Assembly: GCA_025698865.1 (NCBI GenBank)
Contig: JAILWQ010000001.1
Coordinates: forward strand, 434,001-498,000
Direction of reading: 5' to 3'
Length of the DNA: 64,000 bases
Source of the DNA: Erythrobacter sp.
GTDB taxonomy: Bacteria > Pseudomonadota > Alphaproteobacteria > Sphingomonadales > Sphingomonadaceae
A program made the position numbers and the translations under genes. Under the pieces are notes generated by a model. The model was not told the DNA's origin and ran no database searches. It saw nothing but the letters and a program-made list of their open reading frames with translations. This document shows positions 36,438 to 44,743 of this stretch, one piece after another (the first letter of the stretch is position 1; each line of letters opens with the position of its first letter).

Positions 36438-37718
36438 ATGGCCACCCAGCCCCACCAAGCCTACATCATCGACGCCGTCCGCACGCCGCGTGGGATCGGC
36501 AAGCAGGGGAAAGGCGCCCTTGCCCACATGCACCCGCAGCACCTCGCCGCGACCTGCCTCAAGGCGATCGCGACACGCAACGGGCTCGATACCGCGACCG
36601 TTGACGACGTCATCTGGTCGGTCAGCACGCAGGACGGGATGCAGGCGGGCGACATGGGCCGGATGGCCGCGCTCGATGCGGGCTACGACATCACCTCGTC
36701 CGGAACGACGCTCGACCGGTTCTGCGGCGGCGGGATCACCAGCGTCGCTCTCGCGGCGGCGCAGGTGATGAGCGGAATGGAGGACTGCGTGGTCGCCGGC
36801 GGCACCGAGATGATGAGCCTCACCGCGCAGATGGCGAAGGACAAGATGGCCGCTGGAATGAAGCCGCCGATGATGGGCAGCCATAACGAACGCCTCGCCC
36901 GCCTCCACCCGCAGAGCCATCAGGGCGTATGCGGCGATGCCATCGCGAGCATGGAGGGGTTCACCCGCGAGGAACTCGACGAGGTCGGCTATCGCAGCCA
37001 GCAGCGCGCGGCGCAGGCGATCGCGGAAGGCCGGTTCGACAAGTCTCTGGTTCCGGTGACGGACGATGACGGGAACGTGGTGCTCGACCGCGAGGAGTTC
37101 CCCCGCCCCCAGACAACGCGAGAGGGTCTCGCCGAACTCGAACCCGCCTTCACGAAGATCGCCGACGTGCCGCTCGACAGGGACGGCACGACGTTCCGCA
37201 AGCTGGTCAACGCGAAATATCCCGACCTCGAGATCGAGCATTTCCACCATGCGGGCAACAGTTCGGGCGTGGTCGACGGGGCGGCCGCCGTGCTGGTGAC
37301 GAGCCGCGACTATGCCGAGAAGCACGGATTGAAGCCCCGCGCCCGCATCGTCGCCACCGCCAATATGGGCGACGATCCGACCCTGATGCTCAACGCCCCG
37401 GTCCCGGCGGCGAAGAAGGTGCTGGAGAAAGCCGGGTTGAGCCTCGATGATATCGACCTGTTCGAAATCAACGAGGCTTTCGCCGTCGTGGCCGCGAAGT
37501 TCGTGCGCGACCTCGACCTCGACTGGGATAAGGTCAACGTCAATGGCGGCTCGATCGCGCTCGGCCACCCCATCGGCGCCACCGGGTCGATCCTGATCGG
37601 CACCATGGTCGACGAGCTGGAACGGCAGGACAAGCGCTACGGCCTCGTCACCATGTGCGCTGCCGGCGGGATGGCCCCCGCCATCGTGATCGAGCGGGTC
37701 GAGGGCTTCGTTGACTGA
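36438..37718 (+). CDS. Acetyl-CoA C-acyltransferase (thiolase)
   Basis: A 426-residue thiolase. Nucleophile Cys96 in TLDRFCGGGITSVALA (the usual CaSG is CGGG here), His in NGGSIALGHPIGATGS and the second Cys in VTMCAAGGMAPA. The ATG at 36438 is preceded by GAGAGGACG. Thiolytic cleavage of 3-oxoacyl-CoA completes beta-oxidation with the divergent hydratase and dehydrogenase. It may prefer medium/long chains like FadA/FadI; chain length cannot be read off. A hairpin (37764-37785) follows. Confidence 0.9.
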   Translation: MATQPHQAYIIDAVRTPRGIGKQGKGALAHMHPQHLAATCLKAIATRNGLDTATVDDVIWSVSTQDGMQAGDMGRMAALDAGYDITSSGTTLDRFCGGGITSVALAAAQVMSGMEDCVVAGGTEMMSLTAQMAKDKMAAGMKPPMMGSHNERLARLHPQSHQGVCGDAIASMEGFTREELDEVGYRSQQRAAQAIAEGRFDKSLVPVTDDDGNVVLDREEFPRPQTTREGLAELEPAFTKIADVPLDRDGTTFRKLVNAKYPDLEIEHFHHAGNSSGVVDGAAAVLVTSRDYAEKHGLKPRARIVATANMGDDPTLMLNAPVPAAKKVLEKAGLSLDDIDLFEINEAFAVVAAKFVRDLDLDWDKVNVNGGSIALGHPIGATGSILIGTMVDELERQDKRYGLVTMCAAGGMAPAIVIERVEGFVD

Positions 37719-37763
37719 ACGGCCGGATCGAATGCGGAAGGTCCGATCTTGCGCTTGTCGAGC

Positions 37764-37785
37764 CGCCTCTCTCCCGCTAGAGGCG
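37764..37785 (+). terminator. Hairpin after the thiolase gene
   Basis: CGCCTCT and AGAGGCG (7 bp) around an 8-base loop, 46 bp past the thiolase stop and 24 bp before tRNA-Ser. No T-run follows, so it may be a weak or Rho-assisted terminator. Confidence 0.3.
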
Positions 37786-37808
37786 CGCCTCTGCCAGAAC
37801 AGGCATGC

Positions 37809-37899
37809 GGAGCGGTGGCCGAGTGGTCGAAGGCGCACGCCTGGAAAGTGTGTATACGGTAACCCCGTATCGAGGGTTCGAATCCCTCCCGCTCCGCCA
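37809..37899 (+). tRNA. tRNA-Ser (anticodon GGA)
   Basis: A class II tRNA of 91 nt: the acceptor arm GGAGCGG pairs with CCGCTCC, the discriminator G and CCA are encoded, the D-loop has GGCCGAGTGGTCGAAGGC, the anticodon loop reads CTGGAAA with GGA at 37843-37845, and a long variable arm (TATACGG...CCGTAT) and GTTCGAATCC T-loop follow. It decodes UCC/UCU. Confidence 0.97.
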
Positions 37900-37958
37900 T
37901 TTCTGAAGATGCGAGGCTAGACGCCAGAAGGATCCTCTGTGCTATGGGTGCTCGCGAT

Positions 37959-39152
37959 CTACTGGCCTTCAAGGGCCGGGATCAGCGATCTCGCGAGTGT
38001 CTCCGCCGCATTTCGTGTGCCCGTCCGATTTACGTCGTCGGCGACCTCGTAGGTGAAGGCCGGGATGCGGTATGTCTCGAAGAACCAGTTCTTCGCGGTT
38101 CCGCTGCCGGGATTGGCATTGCGCGGTTCGATGGTGAAAGAATAGTCGGGGAAAGCGCTTTCCTTGCCTTCGAGCCAGTTGGCGAGAAATTGCCGTCCTG
38201 CTTTCGATGCCTCGTCGCCCTGAACGTAGAACAGATTGCGTCCGGTCGAATGAAAATCGATCATCGCGACGGGAGTTATGCTGCCGGGCAGGCCGTCGAG
38301 CCAGCGTTTGATCGCGCGTGTTTCCGGCTGCGAGAACGCGCCCCAGTCGCGGTTGAGGTCGCGCGCGCCGCTATTGGCCCGCCAGTTTCCGTTGGCGACG
38401 CCATCGGGATTGACCATCGGCACGACAAGCACCTGATACCGCGTCCCCAGATCGCCATCGGCAGCGAAGCGATCCGCGAAGGCGTCGACGAAGGATTGCA
38501 TCGCAATCGCGCCGGTCACCTCGGGCGGATGCTGTCGGCCGAGCAGAACTATCAGGCGCGGGGCGGCGGCATCGCCGAACCGCACCGCCTCGATGGGTCG
38601 GCCTTCATGGGACCGGCCAAGCACCAGCCCCCGGGTGCCTGTCATCTCGGCCCAGCGGGACAGGTCGGCCTGGCTCTGCTCCGGTCCGATCAGTTCCTGC
38701 GCGCTGACGATCCCCTCCCCCGGCGGCAGGATGAGGGTCGCCGCACTCCCGTCCTCGTCGACCGACACCGACAGGGGAACCGGGGTTTGCGTCCCGCCAG
38801 CAGTCATCACCGGCGCGTAGCGATGCCTCGCCCCCAGATATTTCAGCCGCACCGTCACGTTCTGGTCGCCCCGAGAACGGTAGCGGAAAGCGTACCACGG
38901 GCTCGGATTGATCGGCGGCGCATGTTCCGGCGTGATCAGGATCGCAAAGGCCCGCTCCCCCTCGACCGCGCAGCGCGAGCGCGAGGCCCCCTCGAAGTCG
39001 AAAGCGACCATCGCCGCATCGGTCCGGCACGCGGCAGAGCCGCCAATCGTGGCAGGATGCGACTGAACCGCTGGCAGCGTGGGCACACAGCCCGCCGCCG
39101 CCGGCGCGATCAGCAGCGCAAGGGCGCTAGAACGTCTTGCGGAGCTCGACAT
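37959..39152 (-). CDS. M14-family zinc carboxypeptidase, lipoprotein
   Basis: A 397-residue protein. The lipobox is LLIAPAAAGC (Cys22), so envelope-anchored. An N-terminal beta-sandwich domain is followed by a metallocarboxypeptidase domain: HxxE zinc ligands in GRQHPPEVTG, NPDGVANGNWRANSGARDLNRDW, the third ligand His in VAMIDFHST, and catalytic Glu in FTYEVADD. This arrangement is like the cytosolic/periplasmic M14 peptidases with an N-terminal domain. The start at 39152 lies 26 bp inside the end of the TonB-receptor gene and has a weak ribosome site, so coupling to that gene is likely. Last gene of the dctA operon; it may trim peptide or amide cargo. Confidence 0.8.
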   Translation of the reverse strand: MSSSARRSSALALLIAPAAAGCVPTLPAVQSHPATIGGSAACRTDAAMVAFDFEGASRSRCAVEGERAFAILITPEHAPPINPSPWYAFRYRSRGDQNVTVRLKYLGARHRYAPVMTAGGTQTPVPLSVSVDEDGSAATLILPPGEGIVSAQELIGPEQSQADLSRWAEMTGTRGLVLGRSHEGRPIEAVRFGDAAAPRLIVLLGRQHPPEVTGAIAMQSFVDAFADRFAADGDLGTRYQVLVVPMVNPDGVANGNWRANSGARDLNRDWGAFSQPETRAIKRWLDGLPGSITPVAMIDFHSTGRNLFYVQGDEASKAGRQFLANWLEGKESAFPDYSFTIEPRNANPGSGTAKNWFFETYRIPAFTYEVADDVNRTGTRNAAETLARSLIPALEGQ

Positions 39153-42100
39153 GGAAGACCCGCCCCCGCGCACTGTGGAGATCGCTGTAGAATCCGTAGG
39201 TCTCGTCCGCCAGCGGCGGATCCTCGTCGAACAGGTTGTTGATCGCAAAGCGGAGCCTCGTGCCGTCGAGCGCGGTGTCGTTCTCGATCGTATAGGCGAC
39301 CGAGAGGTTCATCGTGAACCAGTCGCTGACCGGGTAGTAATTGTCGCGCGGATCGTCGGAATCGACGAGCACGTCGCGCACCACGCTGGTGTCGTAGAAC
39401 TTGCCGACATACTGGCCGAACAGGCCCACATCGACCGGTCCGCTTTCCCAGTTGATCGCGCCGGTTGCACGCCATTTCGGCCGCCCGTCCAGCTCGAGCA
39501 GCTCGCCGAGGCCGCCGACCGTCACGTCGAGCGGCAGGACACCGTCCGCGACCGCCTGGATCAGTTCCTGCCCGTCCGGTCCGGCGACCTGCTCGAAGCC
39601 CAGCAGGCGCGCCGCGTTGAGGCTCAGGCGCAAATCGCCGAGGCCGAATTCGGGCACCTGGTAGTAGAGGCCGAAATCGAGGCCCTTGGAGCTTCGGCTG
39701 TCGAGATTGAGATAATCGTCGATCACGAAATCGATCTTGCCCGCCGGCTCCAGGCCCGTCCCATCGAAGAGCGCGATGTCCTCGGCCGTCGGCGCCAGCC
39801 GCACGACATTGGGATTGGTATCGCCATTGAGGCGGCGCAGGAAATCGAGCGCGATCGCATTGTCGTCCCCGAACGTACCGACCAGACCGGTCTGCTTGAC
39901 CCGCCAGTAATCGACCGTCAGCGTCAGGCCCGGAAGGAAATCCGGCTCGAGCACGACGCCGAGATTGATCGAGGTGCTGTCCTCGGGAACGAGATTCTCG
40001 GTCCCGGCGCGGAAGCTGATGACGCCGGCGCCCGGACATCCGCCGAGGCTGTCGATGATCCCCTTCTGCACCTGCGCCTGACAGACCACGAAATCGTCGC
40101 GGGTGTTTGAGCGCGTCGTTCCCCCGTCATTGACCTGCACGAGGTTCGGAGCCCGGAAACCGCGCGACCATGCGCCGCGCAGGGTGATGCCGGGAACGGT
40201 CGTCCACGCACCGGCGATGCGCGGAACCACCGCCGTCTCGTCGATATCGGTGAAATGTTCCATCCGGCCCGCGATCTGGAAGTTCAGTTCCTCGACCAGC
40301 GGAATGTCCATGTCGCGCCCGATCACCGGCACGAAAGCCTCGGCATAGGCCGAATAGACGTTGCGGCTGCCATCGGTGTCCGGCGACTGGCTGGTGCCCG
40401 CCACATCGCTGCCGTTGAATTCGCCGGTCACGCTGTCGGTGAAGGTGATGGTCCCGTCGAGCCTCGGGTCGCGGTCGTCGTAGAAGGTCTCGCGGCGCCA
40501 TTCGACGCCCGCGGCGACGCCGAGGTCACCGCCCGGCAGTTCGAACAGGTCGGACCGGCTGACCTTGAAATCCGCCAGAGCCAGGCTCGTCCCTCCCTTG
40601 CGGAACACGTCGATACGGAAGGGATCGATCGAACTCGCCGGATTGGGCGTGCAGTCGCCCTCGCCCGGATCGTCGAGACAGCCGCCGTTGAAGGGGTTGT
40701 AGGCATCGGGCGTGGTCAGGTTGATCTGCTGCTGGAGCAGGGTGAGCGAAACGCGGTTGCGCGCGAGATCGAGCGACTCCGCCTCCGAATAGAGGAAGCC
40801 GGTGTCGAAATCCCAGGCGCCGAAATTGCCGCGCAGTCCCCCGACAAGGCGATAGGTATCCTTGTCCACCGACACGTCGCGATTGCCGGCGTCAACGAAG
40901 CGATAGCGTTCCATGATGACATCGGCGCCGCCGGCGGGGATCGTGGTTCCGGCCAGTCGCTCGGGATTGGGCTGCCCGTCGCGCAGGGCGGGGCCGAAGG
41001 GATTGTAATAGGCGTTGCGGGAGATGCCGAGCGGGACTGCGCTGAGAATGGCCGAGGCATCGATATTGCGCCGGTTCTCCGAACGGTAATAGCTGCCTTC
41101 GAAATAGGCCTCGATATCGTCGGTCAGCTCGTAGTTCAGCAGCGTCTGGAGGTTGTAGCGGTTCTTCTCGCTGAACAGGTCGTTGCCGAAGATCGTGTTG
41201 TAGCGGACCGCCGCAGCCGGCGTGGTCCCTGCCCGGGCGCAGATCCCGTCGCCGAAATCGAAGGCACAGCCGGGAAAGGTGCTCGGCTGGAGATAGAAAT
41301 CGTCATCCCCGATCGGCGTGCGGCTGGCGGGCGAGCTGCCCTGGATGTCGAACTGGCCGAAAGGACCGAACGTGTTGCGGTTGTTAAAGGAGGCGTCGCC
41401 TTCGAATGCGGTCCCCTCGACCAGCCGCAGACGGTTGTCGTCGGAGGAATAGTCGCGATCCGAGGCCGGCATTCCGCTTTCATGGAAATAGCTGCCATAG
41501 GCGGTGAAATTGCCGCGACCGCCGGCGAAATCGAAACCGTAGCCTGCCGACAGCTGATGACCGTACATGCTGGTCCCGTCGTAAAGGCGGTAATCGCCCT
41601 CGACGAAACCGCCGGTGCGATTGCCGCGCAGCACGGTGTTGACCACGCCCGCGACCGCGTCCGCCCCGTAGATCGCCGAGGCACCGTCGCGCAGCACTTC
41701 GAGCCGGCGGACAGAGCCGGGCCCGATCTCGTTGGTATCGGACGAGACGACCGGTACCAGCAGCTCGGTCTGGAAACCGGGATGCAGCGTCATCCGCCGC
41801 CCGTTGATCAGCAGCAGCGTATTGCCGGTCCCGAGATCGCGAAGATTGACCGAGCCGACATCGCCGCGCGCGCTGTTGACCGTGTCGGAGTTCTGTTCGT
41901 TGAAAGCGACCGTCCCGGTCTGCGGGATGGAGCGGAAGAGCTCGTCGCCCGAAGCAGCGCCGGTGTTCTCGATCGCCTGCTCGTCGAGCACGGTGACGGG
42001 CAGGATCTCGTTGATCTGCGCGCCCTGTATCCTCGTGCCGGTGACGATGATTTCCTCCGGCACCGGACCTGTCAGCTCGTCGGCCGGAGCCGGGCTCGCG

Positions 42101-42186
42101 GCGCCCTGCGCAAAGGCGGGCGCGGCATAGGCCATCATGCTGGCGCTGCCCATCAGCGCCAGTCGGGATATCGTCGATGTCGTCAT
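39127..42186 (-). CDS. TonB-dependent outer-membrane receptor
   Basis: A 1019-residue receptor. The start is unusually clear: GGGGAGGGGAAA precedes ATG 42186 and a signal peptide ends AYAAPAFAQ (~26). TonB-box-like EEIIVTGTRI (~45-54), plug domain with VNLRDLGTGNTLLLINGRRMTLHPG and VRRLEVLRDGASAIYGADAVAGVVNTVLRG, and a 22-strand-type barrel ending in ...HVELRKTF with the C-terminal Phe. Substrate is not read from sequence. Siderophore receptors are one possibility; carbohydrate- or peptide-type receptors in Sphingomonadales share the plug style. It lies 29 bp after the esterase gene and overlaps the peptidase gene by 26 bp, in the operon headed by dctA. Confidence 0.92.
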   Translation of the reverse strand: MTTSTISRLALMGSASMMAYAAPAFAQGAASPAPADELTGPVPEEIIVTGTRIQGAQINEILPVTVLDEQAIENTGAASGDELFRSIPQTGTVAFNEQNSDTVNSARGDVGSVNLRDLGTGNTLLLINGRRMTLHPGFQTELLVPVVSSDTNEIGPGSVRRLEVLRDGASAIYGADAVAGVVNTVLRGNRTGGFVEGDYRLYDGTSMYGHQLSAGYGFDFAGGRGNFTAYGSYFHESGMPASDRDYSSDDNRLRLVEGTAFEGDASFNNRNTFGPFGQFDIQGSSPASRTPIGDDDFYLQPSTFPGCAFDFGDGICARAGTTPAAAVRYNTIFGNDLFSEKNRYNLQTLLNYELTDDIEAYFEGSYYRSENRRNIDASAILSAVPLGISRNAYYNPFGPALRDGQPNPERLAGTTIPAGGADVIMERYRFVDAGNRDVSVDKDTYRLVGGLRGNFGAWDFDTGFLYSEAESLDLARNRVSLTLLQQQINLTTPDAYNPFNGGCLDDPGEGDCTPNPASSIDPFRIDVFRKGGTSLALADFKVSRSDLFELPGGDLGVAAGVEWRRETFYDDRDPRLDGTITFTDSVTGEFNGSDVAGTSQSPDTDGSRNVYSAYAEAFVPVIGRDMDIPLVEELNFQIAGRMEHFTDIDETAVVPRIAGAWTTVPGITLRGAWSRGFRAPNLVQVNDGGTTRSNTRDDFVVCQAQVQKGIIDSLGGCPGAGVISFRAGTENLVPEDSTSINLGVVLEPDFLPGLTLTVDYWRVKQTGLVGTFGDDNAIALDFLRRLNGDTNPNVVRLAPTAEDIALFDGTGLEPAGKIDFVIDDYLNLDSRSSKGLDFGLYYQVPEFGLGDLRLSLNAARLLGFEQVAGPDGQELIQAVADGVLPLDVTVGGLGELLELDGRPKWRATGAINWESGPVDVGLFGQYVGKFYDTSVVRDVLVDSDDPRDNYYPVSDWFTMNLSVAYTIENDTALDGTRLRFAINNLFDEDPPLADETYGFYSDLHSARGRVFHVELRKTF

Positions 42187-42215
42187 GGGTTTCCCCTCCC
42201 CTCGTAGTCTCGCGG

Positions 42216-43166
42216 TTATCGTTGTGATTTGAAGTCCCGCCTGGTGATCCATGCCTCGAATATCTCGGGCCACTGGCTCAGGCCCTGTTCGGGCGTGCCG
42301 AGGCCCCAGCCGTGCCCGCCGGCTTCGAAGATGTGCAGTTCGGCGGGGGCCTTCGCGCCGACCAGCGCCTGGAACAGGGCGATGCCGTGGCCGGGCGGCG
42401 TGATCGGGTCGTCGGATGCGGAAAAGATGATCGTCGGCGGAGCGCCCTCATGCGCATGGGTGTCGAGCGACCACGCCGCTTCGGCAGCGGCGCTCGCATC
42501 GCGGCCCACGATCTCGCGCCGGGTGCGGGTGGTGTCGTAGGGCGCGCGCAGCGTGACGACCGGGAACAGCAGCGCCGCGAAATCGGGCCGCGCGCTGACC
42601 TGTTCGTAGCGGTCGTCTCCGCTGTAGAGCTCCTGTTCCGGCAGAAGGGCGGTGTAACCGGCCAGATGACCGCCGGCCGAAAAGCCCATGATGCCGATCC
42701 GGTCCGGGCGCAGGCCGAATTCCTCGGCACGGGTGCGGACGATCTTCATCGCGCGCTGCGCATCGGCGAAGGGGGCCGAGGGCTCCCAGCCGTCGCTCGG
42801 CAAGCGATAGAGCAGCTCGAACACGGTGTAGCCGCGGTTCTGCAACCAGCGGGCGGCGGGCGTGCTCTCCTTCCACAGCTGGATGCGGAAATAGCCACCG
42901 CCCCCGCATACGATGACCGCGCGTCCGTTGGGATGGTTCGGCCGGTAGACCCGCATCCGGGGGCTCGCGATGTTGGAGACCGCGCCATAGCCCGCCCCTT
43001 CGCCGCCAAGCTTTTCCGGACCGGTGACACCGCCCTTGCCCGGCGGGGTGCCCGGCCACAGCGGTATTTCCTCCACCGCGTGTGCCTGAAGCGGGGAGAG
43101 GCCGCCGAGCGCGTGCGCCGCGATGGCTGCGGCTGGCAGGCCCATGAAAAATCGCCGTGTGGTCAT
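42216..43166 (-). CDS. Exported alpha/beta hydrolase (BD-FAE/acetyl-xylan-esterase-like), Tat-type signal
   Basis: A 316-residue protein. N-terminus [20 protein letters not shown] has the T-R-R-x-F pattern of a Tat signal, with cleavage likely after AHA. Oxyanion region [10 protein letters not shown], nucleophile Ser in [13 protein letters not shown] (about residue 170), Asp in [12 protein letters not shown] and His in [15 protein letters not shown]. The CGGGGY-type motif is typical of BD-FAE/polysaccharide esterases, which cleave acyl or feruloyl esters. ATG 43166 overlaps the dctA stop (ATGA). In context it may release a C4-dicarboxylate or acyl group from the cargo of the TonB receptor. 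Confidence 0.84.
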   Translation of the reverse strand: MTTRRFFMGLPAAAIAAHALGGLSPLQAHAVEEIPLWPGTPPGKGGVTGPEKLGGEGAGYGAVSNIASPRMRVYRPNHPNGRAVIVCGGGGYFRIQLWKESTPAARWLQNRGYTVFELLYRLPSDGWEPSAPFADAQRAMKIVRTRAEEFGLRPDRIGIMGFSAGGHLAGYTALLPEQELYSGDDRYEQVSARPDFAALLFPVVTLRAPYDTTRTRREIVGRDASAAAEAAWSLDTHAHEGAPPTIIFSASDDPITPPGHGIALFQALVGAKAPAELHIFEAGGHGWGLGTPEQGLSQWPEIFEAWITRRDFKSQR

Positions 43167-44554
43167 GCCCGTTCCTCCAGCTGTTCGGTCACCGCCTCGC
43201 TGTGCGGGCCGGAGCGCTCGTGACGCTCGATATCCTCGCTCGGCAGCGCGAGCGGAGCGCCGGCCATGGCGGCGGCGAGGCGGTCGGTGTCGAGCGCCTT
43301 CTCCCAGCGTGCGACCACGATCGTGGCGACGGCATTGCCGATGAAATTGGTGAGCGCCCGGCACTCGGACATGAAGCGGTCGATGCCGAGGATCAGCGCC
43401 ATTCCCGCGACCGGGACCGAGGGCACGACCGAGAGCGTCGCCGCGAGGATCACGAAGCCCGCGCCGGTCACGCCCGCGGCGCCCTTGGAACTGAACATCG
43501 CGACCAGCACCAGCGCAAGCTGCTCGCCGAGCGAAAGGTCGATGCCGACCGCCTGCGCGATGAACAGCGCCGCGAGCGTCATGTAGATGTTGGTGCCGTC
43601 GAGGTTGAAGGAATAGCCGGTCGGCACGACCAGCCCGACCACCGTCTTGCGGCACCCGGCGATCTCCATCTTCTCCATCAGTGTCGGCAGCGCGGCCTCG
43701 GACGAGGAGGTGCCGAGGACCAGCAGCAATTCCTCGCGCAGATATTTGACCAGCGCGAAGATCGAGAAGCCTGCCAGGCGCGCGACGATGCCCAACACTA
43801 CGAAGACGAACAGCAGCGAGGTGAGATAGAAGGTCGCGATCAGCGCCGCCAAATTGGCGAGCGAGCCGATGCCGAACTCGCCGATGGTGAAGGCGATCGC
43901 ACCGAACGCCCCGATCGGCGCCAGCTTCATCAGCATGTGGACGAGCTTGAAGATCACCTCGCTGAAGGAGGCGAGCACGTCGAGCACCAGATCGCTCTTG
44001 GGCCGGGTGGCGGCAATGGCGATGCCCGACAGGATTGCGACCAGCAGCACTTGCAGGATCGAACCGCTGGTGACGGCGCTGAACAGGGTGGTCGGGATGA
44101 TCGCCAGCAGGAAGCCCGACAGGGTCTGTTCCTCGGCGGTCTGGGTGTAGCTGCTGACCGCGTCGGCATCCAGCGTTGCCGGGTCGATGCCCAGCCCCGC
44201 ACCGGGCTGAACCACATTGGCGACGATCAGGCCGAGAATGAGCGCCAAGGTCGAGAAGAACAGGAAATAGACGAACGCCTTGCCCGCCACGCTGCCGACG
44301 GAGGACATGTCCTTCATGCCCGCGATACCGGTGGCGACGGTCAGGAAGATCACCGGGGCGATGATCATCTTCACCAGCGCGATGAAGCCATCGCCCAGCG
44401 GCTTCAGCGTCGTGCCGAAATCGGGAAAGAGATGACCGACGAGCGCGCCGACCACGATGGCGGCAACCACCTGTGCGTAGAGCCGGCGATGTATCGGTAC
44501 GCGGCGCGCCGGTGCGTGCGGGGGCAACGGGCGTGCCGATGCGTCTGCCATCAT
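43163..44554 (-). CDS. dctA: C4-dicarboxylate transporter DctA
   Basis: A 463-residue DAACS-family symporter. [16 protein letters not shown], the serine-rich hairpin [46 protein letters not shown] and [29 protein letters not shown] all match DctA/GltP. It takes up succinate, fumarate or malate with Na+ or H+ across the inner membrane. First gene of the operon; the stop overlaps the esterase start as ATGA. Its 5' region (44555-44740) shares a divergent control region with dctB. Confidence 0.93.
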   Translation of the reverse strand: MMADASARPLPPHAPARRVPIHRRLYAQVVAAIVVGALVGHLFPDFGTTLKPLGDGFIALVKMIIAPVIFLTVATGIAGMKDMSSVGSVAGKAFVYFLFFSTLALILGLIVANVVQPGAGLGIDPATLDADAVSSYTQTAEEQTLSGFLLAIIPTTLFSAVTSGSILQVLLVAILSGIAIAATRPKSDLVLDVLASFSEVIFKLVHMLMKLAPIGAFGAIAFTIGEFGIGSLANLAALIATFYLTSLLFVFVVLGIVARLAGFSIFALVKYLREELLLVLGTSSSEAALPTLMEKMEIAGCRKTVVGLVVPTGYSFNLDGTNIYMTLAALFIAQAVGIDLSLGEQLALVLVAMFSSKGAAGVTGAGFVILAATLSVVPSVPVAGMALILGIDRFMSECRALTNFIGNAVATIVVARWEKALDTDRLAAAMAGAPLALPSEDIERHERSGPHSEAVTEQLEERA

Positions 44555-44644
44555 GTCCTCTCCATGCCGCTCTGACAGCGGTCGACCGAGAGCTTAACGG
44601 CGCGGTTTCAAGGAGAGAAACCTTTCCGGTCTTGTTATTTTTTA

Positions 44645-44652
44645 TGCGATAT
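44645..44652. promoter_or_regulatory. Extra TGCGATAT half-site near dctA
   Basis: TGCGATAT here equals the left half of the second operator at 44718. Its right half is missing (CAATATC). It lies 40 bp to the dctA side of operator 1 and may be a weak third binding site. Confidence 0.2.
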
Positions 44653-44681
44653 CAATATCTTGCTCTCGAAGCCTCGCGTCT

Positions 44682-44701
44682 CTGTGCGAAATACCGCACA
44701 G
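44682..44701. promoter_or_regulatory. DctD-type operator 1 in the dctA-dctB divergent region
   Basis: Perfect inverted repeat CTGTGCG-AAATAC-CGCACAG (7-bp arms, 6-bp spacer). Its centre is 33 bp from operator 2, three helical turns, so both face the same side. Rhizobial DctD also binds tandem inverted repeats upstream of dctA. Confidence 0.75.
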
Positions 44702-44717
44702 TTTTTCCTCGCCAGAA

Positions 44718-44734
44718 TGCGATATTCCGCACAG
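44718..44734. promoter_or_regulatory. DctD-type operator 2 in the dctA-dctB divergent region
   Basis: TGCG-ATATTC-CGCACAG. Matches operator 1 (TGCGAAATACCGCACAG) at 15 of 17 positions, with the left arm cut to four bases. It overlaps a possible ATG at 44717, which supports a later dctB start at GTG 44744. Confidence 0.7.
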
Positions 44735-44743
44735 GACTCCCCG

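Noticed and set aside
42216-43655. A 479-codon frame extending the esterase into dctA
   Set aside because: The part before ATG 43166 is antisense-like frame noise inside dctA; the Tat-type signal peptide begins at 43166.
44555-44680. A sigma-54 (-24/-12) promoter for dctA
   Set aside because: I looked for GG-N10-GC with TGGCAC/TTGC context on the minus strand and found none convincing, in line with the regulator lacking GAFTGA.
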